Below, piece after piece: positions 55,746-64,000 of a stretch of DNA of 64,000 bases. This stretch comes from Platerodrilus igneus (Eukaryota; Arthropoda; Insecta; Coleoptera; Lycidae). The DNA lies in assembly GCA_036346225.1 (NCBI GenBank), contig JARFIW010001490.1, positions 310,001-374,000 of the forward strand, written 5' to 3'. The position numbers and the translations under genes are program-made. Position 1 is the first letter of the stretch. Each line of letters begins with the position of its first letter. The notes beneath the pieces are model-generated. The model was not told the DNA's origin. It searched no databases and was given only the letters and a program-made list of their open reading frames with translations.

Positions 55746-56918
55746 TTATTGTTTGTTAGAGACAGGGTTGCTAATTTGTAGAAGCATGCAAATTCTACAT
55801 ATTAGGGGGTTGGATCGTTTCAATGTCGGGTTGATGGTTTGATCTTGTTGCTTCTGGTCGTCAAGAGCAAAGCTCTTGGAATTCCTGGAGATCGGTCTCC
55901 GGTCTCTGGGGCAGAGCCTCGATTCGAGGAGAGGTGGTACTTTTATGTCTCTGTTCGGGTAGTTTTGTTTGTGTCTTTTATCCGTCAAGATAACGTTGGT
56001 GAATGAGTTCCGTGGTTTTTTGTGTGAGTGCATTTAAGTGTGGAAAAAGGTTTTCGTTCCAAATCATCTGGTGTAGGGTCTTGTTTAATAATGTTTGTCT
56101 ATGTGCGTAGAGGTACGGTTGTAAGTCATTACACTCGAATACTACATGTTCCAGTGTACCTATTTCTCCGCACGTGCATATGTTGTTGTCAACTAAGTTC
56201 ATGCGTTCTCTGTATGTTGGATAGGGTCCGTGGCCAGTTAGGTAATGAATAATTCCCGACTGGGCACCAGGTATTTGGCTTTTAGGCGGTCTTTAATATT
56301 TGGGAACATTGCGTATACCCATCTTGTCTGCCATTCTGCAAGTATGAAGTTCTTTATTTCTGTCTTTGTCGTGGGCAGTTGGTTTGTGTTTAAGATGCGT
56401 TGTAGTTGTTGGTTGTCATTGTGTGTAAGATTGTACATTGCAGCTCGCTGTTTTACTACTAGGTCCAAGGGCATAGTTCCCACCAGTACATAAAGTGCAT
56501 CATGTGCGGAAGTCCCATAAGCCCCCGTCAGTCGCAGTAAAACACTTCGTTGTGTACTGTTAATTTTTTGTCTAGGTTTGATTGTGGTAAGGCGATGTCC
56601 TCAGCCGCTCGCAGCGTATGATACCATAGCACCGAGCACACTGTTGGGATATAGCCTTACGCAATTAACTGGTATCTTATAAGTCCTTTCGGCCAGAGTT
56701 GCAATGTTCTGCATTGCAGAAGTTGCACTTGCACAGACGGTGTTTATATGTGCAGAGTAATTCTGTTTTTCGTCTAATGTTAAGCCCAGATATTTTGTGT
56801 TTTGTGTTCTATTTATATTTACACCGTCTAGTTTGATGGTGGAGTCCTTGCCAGGGTTCCTTTCATCACAAGGCATGTAGTTTTTTGTAGTGTTATGGAC
56901 ATTTTGTTGGTTTTGCAC
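55746..56918 (-). pseudogene. LINE ORF2 C-terminal part
   Basis: After the RT: NRTQNTKYLGLTLDEKQNY (thumb), TYKIPVNCVRLYPNSVLGAM, then MPLDLVVKQRAAMYNL, RWVYAMFPNIKDRLK, and the terminal Cys-His region NICTCGEIGTLEHVVFECND. The pieces are in different frames, with shifts near 56601, 56483 and 56240. It is close in pattern to the relic at 46985-48050. Confidence 0.8.
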
Positions 56919-57991
56919 TAAGTTTGTGTATGGGTAAGAGCGATGTTAGCTTTACGTTCGATTTCCCTTCTGGAATTGCCTTCAACCACCAGCAAGATGT
57001 CGTCGGCGTATGCAATCGTCGACAACACTTCGTCAACGGTGTCCAGCTTTTCCAGGAGTTTATCCATTACAATATTCCAAAATAGAGGCCTGCATATGGA
57101 CCCCTGCGGGCAACTTTTATTTATATGTTTGGTAATGCTCTCCGTGCCTTGTAGGGTTACATACCTGTCCCTGCAGTAACTCCTGAAAGAGTGGTATAGT
57201 TGTGATGTACAGTTTATGGTCGTAAGTCTTGTAAAAAGTGAACACCACCAAAGGTTATTAAATGCGCCTTCTATGTCCACTAATATTAATAGGACGTATT
57301 TTTTGTGTAATTGCTTGATGGTTTGTATTGCTTGATATATGGCGTCCTCGGTCGACTTGTTTTCTGTAAAGCTGTATTGTCTTGGATGTACTCCCGTGAT
57401 TTGTCTGTGGTCCTTCATTCGTTTACATAATAGTTTTTCATACGTTCTTCCTAGCGTGTTCAAAAGGCATTTGGGTCGGTAAGAGCCCGGTTGTTTGAGG
57501 TCTTTACCTTTTCCTTTAGGGATAATCACGACATTCGCCTGTTTCCAGATGTTTGGAAAAACAGCTTGTCGTATGCATTCATTGTGCAGTGCTGTTAGCG
57601 TCGGTGTTAATTTATCTTGTAGCGCTATGCCAATCTCCGCAAGAATTCCGTCCGGTCCAGATGCTTTCCTGCTCTTCGATTGGCATAGTGCGTATCTCAC
57701 TTCGTCTTCTGTGAAAGGATCTAAGTTGTCGTCTTGTCTGTTCCATGGTCGGTTACCTACGTGGTTTCTGTCGATTACTCCTGGTCGTCTGAGTCGTTGT
57801 TCGTTAGTGTCGTCTTGAACGTTGTCATCAGGCAAAAGTGTTTGTAATAATAGTGTCGCAGTTTCACCCCAGTCTTTTGTGTATGTACCGCCTTGTTTTA
57901 TTAAAGTTGAATAAGTCATCGGTGGTTTGATTTTACCCTGAGTGATTTTGCAGGGTATTCCCCAGGCGTCAGTTTGTAAGAGTCTTTCCAC
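56918..57991 (-). pseudogene. LINE ORF2 reverse transcriptase
   Basis: A 357-codon frame: FTEDEVRYALCQSKSRKASG, PDGI, ANVVIIPKGKGKDLKQPGSY, GRTYEKLLCKRM, RQYSFTENKSTEDAIYQ, ILVDIEGAFNNLWW, CPQGSICRPLFWNIVMDKLL and the catalytic IAYADDILLVVEG. All RT motifs 0-7 are present and the YADD box is intact. Flanking frames are shifted, so the whole ORF2 is not translatable. Confidence 0.88.
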
Positions 57992-58315
57992 GAATCATTT
58001 CCATGACTTCCTCTTCATGTCAGTCAGTTCTTTTTGCTATATGTCTTTTAATTGTCGATAATTTGTTAGGTGGTATGCTCTCTCGGCCGGTGTTAGGGAG
58101 TTTTGGTAGCTTTTTCTCGCTCGCTGTGTTTCCTTTTTTAGGTTTTGTAAGCGTCTTGTCCATTGAATTGTCTTTGTGTGTCGAGTTTTCCGTTGTTTTG
58201 GAAGCACTTGCTCCATTGTGCGTATAATTGTGTTGGTGAGTAGTTTTGTATACTCGCGAACGTTTTCATCTGCTCTTATAACTTGTGGGGGTACAAATGT
58301 ATCCCTCAGTTTGTT
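57992..58315 (-). pseudogene. LINE ORF2 linker between endonuclease and RT
   Basis: VREYTKLLTNTIIRTMEQVL and KKETQRARKSYQNSLTPAER are linker helices typical of R1-type ORF2. A stop (at KDI) and the stops bordering both sides break it. Confidence 0.65.
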
Positions 58316-59020
58316 TCAATTTGCATTTCGTATTTTGTATCGTTGTACTTTGGTGAAGTTTTGTGGTGTGTCAAATGGCCTGGTTGTCATATCAATGTCG
58401 AACGTGATTAGGTTGTGGCCACTAACAGTTTGGTGTTCTAATACCTGCCAGTCTTGTATGTAGTTGTACCCCAACCCATTTGTCAGTGTAACGTCTATGT
58501 TTGTTTCTGTTCCTGCATGGGTGTTGTATGTGGATGGGTTATTAGGAAGGTTGATTACTTCGAGTTGTAGTTCGTTAATCAAGTTCTTGACTTGTTCTCC
58601 GCGTTCGTCCGTGAGGGAACTGTGCCACATCGGAGATTTTCCATTTACGTCTGCCATAATAACTATTGGTTTGTTATTGTAAGTGTGTAATATGTTGCGT
58701 ATGTTGTTTATGTACGGCTGGGGATCTAGTTTGTACTGGAAGTAGCTTGTTACCAAGATCCACTTTCCAATCCGACCATTTGAGACCTCCAAACATGTAC
58801 AGTGTTCTCCGCTGTATCGTTGGATTGTCGTGATTGTCAATGTGGAATCAAAAATGACCACTGCCGTTTGTGGGTTTCTACCTGTATGTATTTGTCTTGC
58901 CCTGACTGGCATGCTTGGAATCTTCCCTTGCACCAGATAAGGTTCTTGAATAAAAAGTGCATGTAATTGTAAGGTTTCAGCTAGTTGTCTAAGCTCTTTC
59001 ATTACAGTTGCACAGTGCAT
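58316..59020 (-). pseudogene. LINE ORF2 endonuclease (APE-like)
   Basis: A 234-codon frame: IQEPYLVQGKIP (catalytic Glu region), VTSYFQYKLDPQPYI, IVIMADVNGKSPMWHS (Asp and Asn of the AP-endonuclease fold), NIDVTLTNGLG and SGHNLITFDI (SDH-like end; here SGH). The reading frame extends upstream of its first Met to about 59040 (IRIGQINAMHC). This is the target-nicking domain for insertion. Confidence 0.85.
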
Positions 59021-59259
59021 GGCATTTATTTGGCCAATTCTGATCTTTCCGTCGTTTATGCTGCATTCTGGTTGTTGCTTGTGTTTGTGTAAGAGTGTTG
59101 TGTGTGAGTGTAGGTTTGTATTCCGTTTATGGGTGGGTTGCTATTTTGTCTGTGTGCATGTTCTCTTGTATTGTTTGTTGAAGATGTTGTCGATACGTGA
59201 TTGCCCTTGCTTCGTCCCTTTGAATTTGTGAGGGTTATTTGTGTTTAGTTTGGTTAGGT

Positions 59260-60613
59260 TTACTGGCCATAGTCGGTTTTTTGTATGAGTCTGTCCATTA
59301 ACATTTTGTGGGTTGGGCAATCTTTAGGGTTAGAATCACACTTTTTGTTACGTTTTAAGTATGGTATGCAAACTGAGGGTTGTCCGTGCTTGGAGCCGTC
59401 TGCCCTTTTGTGCTTGGAGTCTTCTTCCCCACAGTGTTCACATGTATCGGTGGTGCGTGTGCAATGTTTCGTGACGTGTCCTAGATCGAGACATCGTAGG
59501 CCTTTGGGTACTACTAAAAAGTCTTTCACTGAAACACAGCGATATTCGATATAGAGTTTCCCTAGATTTATTAATATATTCCTCACTTTGCCACTTACTG
59601 TCGCAACATGATGTTGAGTCGGTTTGTTTTTCGGTCCTGTTTTGAAACTAAGTTGAAAGTCCCTATTAAAACCCTCTCTGTTAAATAGGTGTTCAAGGTT
59701 TTGAGTATAAATTAAGTCTGTCACGTCTTGATCTTTCAGGTACGTTGGTATGTCGTATATAATAACTAAGGGTTTTTTCTTACGTGGTTTTTCGCAATTT
59801 AGGGTTTGTTTTAGGGTTGCATGGTTTAAAATTGTGTTCGCCTCGGTTTCGTTATCAGTATCTATAATTACTGCTTTGTTGGTTGTTCGGATGTTTTTAA
59901 TTTTAATTTTGTCTTTCAGTGGATTTACTTTTTTTTTGAAAAAATGTCTTGAATTTGTCTAGGTGTTTCAGCACGTTTTGACGTTTTGAACACCGTTGTA
60001 TTTTGGTTCGAGATCGCTTTTGAAATTGCGTCCTGTTTTGGAGCTTTCGGTTTTTGTGCTACAGCACTGGCGTATGTCTGTGTTGGTATTGCCGTCACGT
60101 TTGCGTACGTGTTCGAAGACATGGTTGGATTGAGCATCGATTGTTGTTTCAGATGGCTGTTTTCTACTTTGGTTACATAATCATGTCTTGTAGTGTGTTG
60201 TTTTGTTGTTTTATGAATTTATGTTCGCCGGTTAATTCGGCTTGCAGATATATTAATTTTATTATCTTATCTCTAAGGGTTTTATGGGCCCCTACGCTTA
60301 GACGGTTACTTGGGTCTAGTTCGTTGTCAATAAAGTTAAGAAGGTCCGTCCCTAGGTTCTCTAGGTGCTCTAAGATAGACTGTTTCATATCTTCCAGGTT
60401 GTTGTGGCTGGGGCTTTTTCTTAATCTTTTGTTCAGTGGTATTTCGGTCGTTGGTGGGTGGGCAGAGGGTGTTAGTACGACGCTTATTTGACTTTGAAAA
60501 TCAGGGTCAAGCTGTGATGTCGAGGTGGTATGTAGTGAGGAATGTGAATTTAAGTCAAGATCTGGTGTTGTTTTACCCCCAAGGGAAACCTTGGGGGAAT
60601 GTTGAGTAGGCAT
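59260..60613 (-). pseudogene. LINE ORF1 (Gag-like, zinc knuckles)
   Basis: ATG at 60613 starts a Ser/Pro-rich N-terminus and a coiled region (GAHKTLRDKIIKLIYLQAEL). After a shift at about 60173 comes TYASAVAQKPKAPKQ. After a second shift at an A-run near 59935 come KKPLVIIYDIPTYLKDQDV (RRM-like), then zinc knuckles CLDLGHVTKHC and CEHCGEED, ending QKTDYGQ. Two frameshifts separate the parts. It is the nucleic-acid-binding protein of R1-type elements. Confidence 0.8.
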
Positions 60614-60650
60614 CTTTCATATACTACAGACCTAGTTACTGTAATTTATT

Positions 60651-63340
60651 GATTATGTGACTTTTCAAAAGCCTTAGAATGTGCCCAATTTTCGCACTAA
60701 TTGTTCAGGTTCTTTCAAATCACTGTTCCAAAACCAACCCGATTCACCCTAAGATCCGGTCCAACCCAAAATTCTCACAAAAAAATTCCAGAATTTGCCG
60801 ACACTACACAAAATAGAACCATAAATGTCTTTTAGAAGTGATTTTAAAGTGATTCCCAAATACAAAAGTTCAAAGTGCACTTAAGTTAAAGTTCAAAGTC
60901 CCAAAATTTTACTTACATTTGTTGTTTTACTAATTATTCATGTACGTTGTTTTATTTAATTGATTGCACTGAAAACTAGTGTTGGTTTACATAAAAAACT
61001 TAACATCATTGAAAAATTTAATCTATAATTAAGTGGTACCAGAGCTCCCACACAACATGTCTGTACTCTTCAAACATTGCTACAAAGATTACGAAGATAG
61101 CCGAACGATTACAATTACTTATGAGGATTGGTCGTGGTTCTTTTACAAAACATTATTTGCTTACTATGACTCGATTCGTATCAAAACAGGGGTTTAGGGA
61201 GGGCGCCACCAAGTCATTAAGTTTTAAACACAGGGTTTTCCTAAGGGAGACTTGGAAGTCCTTAGAGAGGAATATCGTATTAACTGCTTACGCAGAAGCT
61301 GTAAAAAAAAATTCAATAAATTAACAAAGTGAGTACACAAGAGGTATTCTCTTGCTACCTCGTAAAAAAGCTGAAAAGACTAATTATGCACACAATTTTA
61401 TGAACACAAATATTAGGTTTCAAATTCTAAAAGGGCAATTAAAGCTTGTTGTTAAATCGGAGTTACCACTTTATGCCATTTCTTCATATACCTGGTTACA
61501 CTATTTCTGAACTCACTTGTTTAAAATAAAACAATTAATTAAGAGAAATAAATGTTGATTTTTTAATTAAAAGTTGTTTCTTCATAAAAAAATTGTGTTT
61601 AAAATTTACGTTTAAAAAAGATAATATAAATTTCATCTCTACCCTGAGGTAGGATTATGAATTCGAAAGAAATATCAAAAACTTTAAGTGTTTTTTTACT
61701 ACAAAATTTAACTCAAATCTATACCAAAAATACCAGATCTGTTATTCGGTTTACAGATACATATAAAAATAACTAAATTGTCTAATGATTTAATGTTCAA
61801 AAGCTGTAATTAAAATTATGCATAAATATAGCTTTAGTCAGAACTTTATGGATTTGCTTAATTTCATTAATAATAATAACTGTTACAACACTGCATTTCT
61901 GTTGGCAATAAAAATGTATCAAAATCCTTTCTAGTTTGTTAAACAGAATAATAGTATTAATAGGTCATCGTAAAGTTATTTTCTGGTGCAGCCTTGGATC
62001 AAAGTTTGCCAAGTGCAGACGTGATGTAAGAATAATACAAAATTCTTACTTCGTTTCCACAGGTGTTGTTTGTGTGATGGTACTACATCATGTGTAAACA
62101 TATGTTTATACATACGGTCCTCGGGCAAACAATTGACGTCGCCTCCACATGTTGTACTGCAAATAACCAGCTACGTGATCCTTGTACCTGACCACATGAG
62201 GTTAAAGCGTATTTCCTATACGCACCAAGGGAATAAACTAAAATCTATATCAACTGTTATTACAAATATGCCACACTTCGATGTACTACTATATGTAGAT
62301 CGTTACCAAAATAATTATCTTCGTATAGTGGTCCACATAGTTACTTGTAAATTCATGCTTGCAATTTTAAAAAGACCATTATTATTAATTATCGGACGTT
62401 AGATTCAACCATAAAATTTCTATTTACTTTGCAGAACATTTCTTTATAATTTAAACATACAGTTTCATAGCAGAACTTTTCATTAAATCCAACTATTATA
62501 GTAAAGTTGAAGGACGGTCATGCTAGACCAATATTTTCTTATCGCTATATTGACGTGATTAAAGTATAACTCGATACTCTTAGATACAATTAAAGGATCA
62601 ATATCATCTTGAAACACAACATTTAAACGGCCTAATTTTTATAAAACCAGATAAAACGGAATCATTTTAACAAAGGAATATACGAAGGACTCTTCAAATG
62701 AATTTACAAAACGATTATTTTAAAAAGGTATTCATTGGAATTTGCAAAAGAATTTGTAAAAGAAATATTTAAATAAAAATTTTAAAAGTGTGTAAAAGAA
62801 ATATTTAAATGAATATTTTATCGTAGTGTAAAAGAGCGCTACAACAAAATTATTTAGTTTGTCTAGTAAATTATTTTTAATTGCTTACCATTATTAAAAG
62901 TCATTAATTCAAGTGTTCATTACACTTGAGTTCTTCTACTACGGCGTAAAGCCACACGCAAATTACTTGCTAGAACCTACAGGTTCCCCATGTTAACTTC
63001 GTGATAAGTGTTCTAGCTAAAGTGACCGCTGGTACAACGTGCACGACATAGGAAAGCTGTTTGGCCTTGATATATTTATACTAATAGTTAACGCCTGATG
63101 TTAGCAACCAAACTAGCATCTCTGTATTGCGGTTAGACCACATGATTCCAATACAGATATTTATTTAATTGAAGATGTTTACTGGCATAATGGACTAGAC
63201 AAAAGGTGTATAAAACTAATAATTTATTGGTGTTATGCAGTGTTCAAAAAAACTGTTACAAGTTTTTTAATACAATAATGCAGAAAACAATTGAGTGAAT
63301 TTATCCAAATAGTGACCAAGTTGCTTTTTTTGTCCTTAGA
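60651..63340. other. Unassigned AT-rich sequence with one doubtful open frame
   Basis: A 67-codon frame at 61121-61324 (FVSKQGFREGATKSLSFKHR, then VFLRETWKSLERNIVLTAYA) has a plausible amino-acid mix but no family that I recognise, no good start and no splice sites that I trust. Nothing else is supported in this stretch. Confidence 0.35.
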
Positions 63341-63404
63341 GAATTTTGCTGGTGTGATGAGTAACTATTCCATCATAGACAAATTTCAAATTCTAATAAC
63401 TGGT
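63341..63404 (+). repeat. Repeat matching 37461-37525
   Basis: TTTTGCTGGTGTGATGAGTAAC and the following bases align with the segment left of the foldback element. Confidence 0.6.
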
Positions 63405-63800
63405 ATTGTTAACGCCGGGGGTCTTATAATTTTATATATCGACTTACCTTAGGCATATTCTATTGTTCTATAAGTATCGTTTCTATTCTTCAACGAAGTG
63501 CACTTGACGGTTATTTATTGGACGTGTTACGTTCGCACTGTCACTGTGTTTTTTTAGGGGTTTGTAGATAAATTTACATTTGGCGACACTAATGATTTAA
63601 CTCACTTACCGTACCAACAACCGTTTGCTTCGATGCCCATGAGTAAGTGTCTGTCACTACCCCTTCTTTCAACTTGATTTCCACAGGCACAAAGGAGGTT
63701 TTATGACAGGATATAACGGAACAAGGGAAATTACGAATTGACAAACGACTTAAAATTACACGAAAACGTACGACAAAGAGACCAAACAAATTTTGTTTAG
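63405..63800 (-). repeat. BEL LTR-like block, inverted relative to 15500-15905
   Basis: On the minus strand: GGTCTCTTTGTCG, TAATTTTAAGTCGT, TTATATCCTGTC, ACCCCTAAAAAAACACAGTG and GTAAGTCGATATATAAAATT, in the same order as at 15500-15905. An exon-like open frame here (63589-63789) ending at GGTAAGTGAG lies within this repeat and is not taken as a gene. Confidence 0.65.
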
Positions 63801-63824
63801 GTATCCCATTCCTCTTTCAATTTA

Positions 63825-63990
63825 ATCTACTCGGTACAAAAGTTGTGCCGTAATTCTAGATCGCTCAGCTCATTAATTTTGTTCTAGCTTGGAATCCATT
63901 TTTCTATAGAATTTTTTCAGTTGGTCGACGATTGACCTAAAATACACGGAATAACTGATCAATCTATTTTGAATTCGTTCATTTTTACAA
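63825..63990 (+). repeat. Repeat matching 39233-39400
   Basis: GGTACAAAAGTTGT, TCTAGATCGCTCAGCTCATT and ACACGGAATAACTGATCAAT align with the segment right of the foldback element. It may be the U3 side of the BEL LTR. Confidence 0.65.
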
Positions 63991-64000
63991 AAATTAGAAC

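Larger units (their letters stand above)
55498..60650 (-). mobile_element. R1-clade LINE, nearly full length
   Basis: Minus strand: ORF1 (60613-59260), ORF2 with endonuclease, RT and C-terminal Cys-His region (about 59040-55746), then about 250 bp of 3' sequence that stops at a (TG)n/(AC)n array. The layout and the CCHC-bearing ORF1 are those of the R1/TRAS/Waldo group, whose members often insert at specific simple repeats. The 5' end is uncertain. Several frameshifts and stops are present. Confidence 0.85.

Noticed and set aside
63589..63789. Exon-like frame on the minus strand with a good donor GGTAAGTGAG
   Set aside because: The stretch lies inside a block that matches the BEL leader at 15500-15905, where the reading frame is not conserved, so it is repeat sequence.
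1..64000. CRISPR array, bacterial operons or prophage
   Set aside because: No spaced direct repeats of CRISPR form and no prokaryotic gene layout; all recognisable elements are eukaryotic.

Overview
The window is AT-rich eukaryotic nuclear DNA, most probably from an insect. No prokaryotic gene organisation is visible. It is a transposon graveyard with a few scraps of host-like exons. I recognise Ty3/Gypsy elements of three kinds (one carrying a macro domain, one errantivirus-like 17.6/297 type, one Osvaldo-like with very long LTRs), BEL/Pao elements, R1-clade LINEs, a piggyBac DNA transposon, a tRNA-derived SINE family and a large foldback element. The host-like pieces are an alpha-crystallin (small heat-shock) exon of the insect CG14207 type and a fragment resembling the UTP15 C-terminal domain. 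An insect source is an inference from this mix.

Layout: 1-2.05 kb is the 3' part of a Gypsy element: integrase, then a TARG1/OARD1-like macro domain, then the 3' LTR. A SINE follows at 2.1-2.4 kb. From 6.06 to 12.83 kb a second SINE is split by a 6.4-kb errantivirus-like Gypsy element with 4-bp target duplications; that element has its own 2-kb foreign insert and lost its RT core. From 15.5 to 20.2 kb lies a BEL/Pao element (LTR-like leader, gag, protease, RNase H, integrase; RT deleted). From 20.2 to 31 kb the sequence is mostly unique: two splice-bounded exon candidates, two SINEs, a 10-bp minisatellite, the heat-shock exon and another exon candidate. From 31 to 36.3 kb there is a BEL gag relic and a second copy (minus strand) of the errantivirus-like element.

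From 36.6 to 39.4 kb lie a dispersed 0.75-kb repeat and a 1.7-kb foldback element that interrupts another repeat. From 39.75 to 46.77 kb a minus-strand Osvaldo-like provirus has two 1.4-kb LTRs, 4-bp target duplications, gag and protease but no RT or integrase. One LTR holds an internal R1-LINE fragment. Removing this provirus at its target duplication joins a short open frame that ends in a stop codon and a poly(A) signal, so it may have landed in a host terminal exon. From 47 to 50.6 kb are a LINE relic, a BEL relic and a solo LTR of the errantivirus-like family. From 52.07 to 54.49 kb is a piggyBac element with TTAA duplications, matching termini and a nearly intact transposase. From 54.65 to 60.65 kb a TG-rich tandem array lies beside a near-complete but frameshifted R1-clade LINE. 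The right edge holds an inverted BEL LTR-like copy related to the leader at 15.5 kb.

Almost every coding region is broken by stops, frameshifts or deletions. The only long intact frame is the 493-codon piggyBac transposase core. The most unusual item is the macro domain fused behind the Gypsy integrase, with both TARG1 catalytic residues still present.
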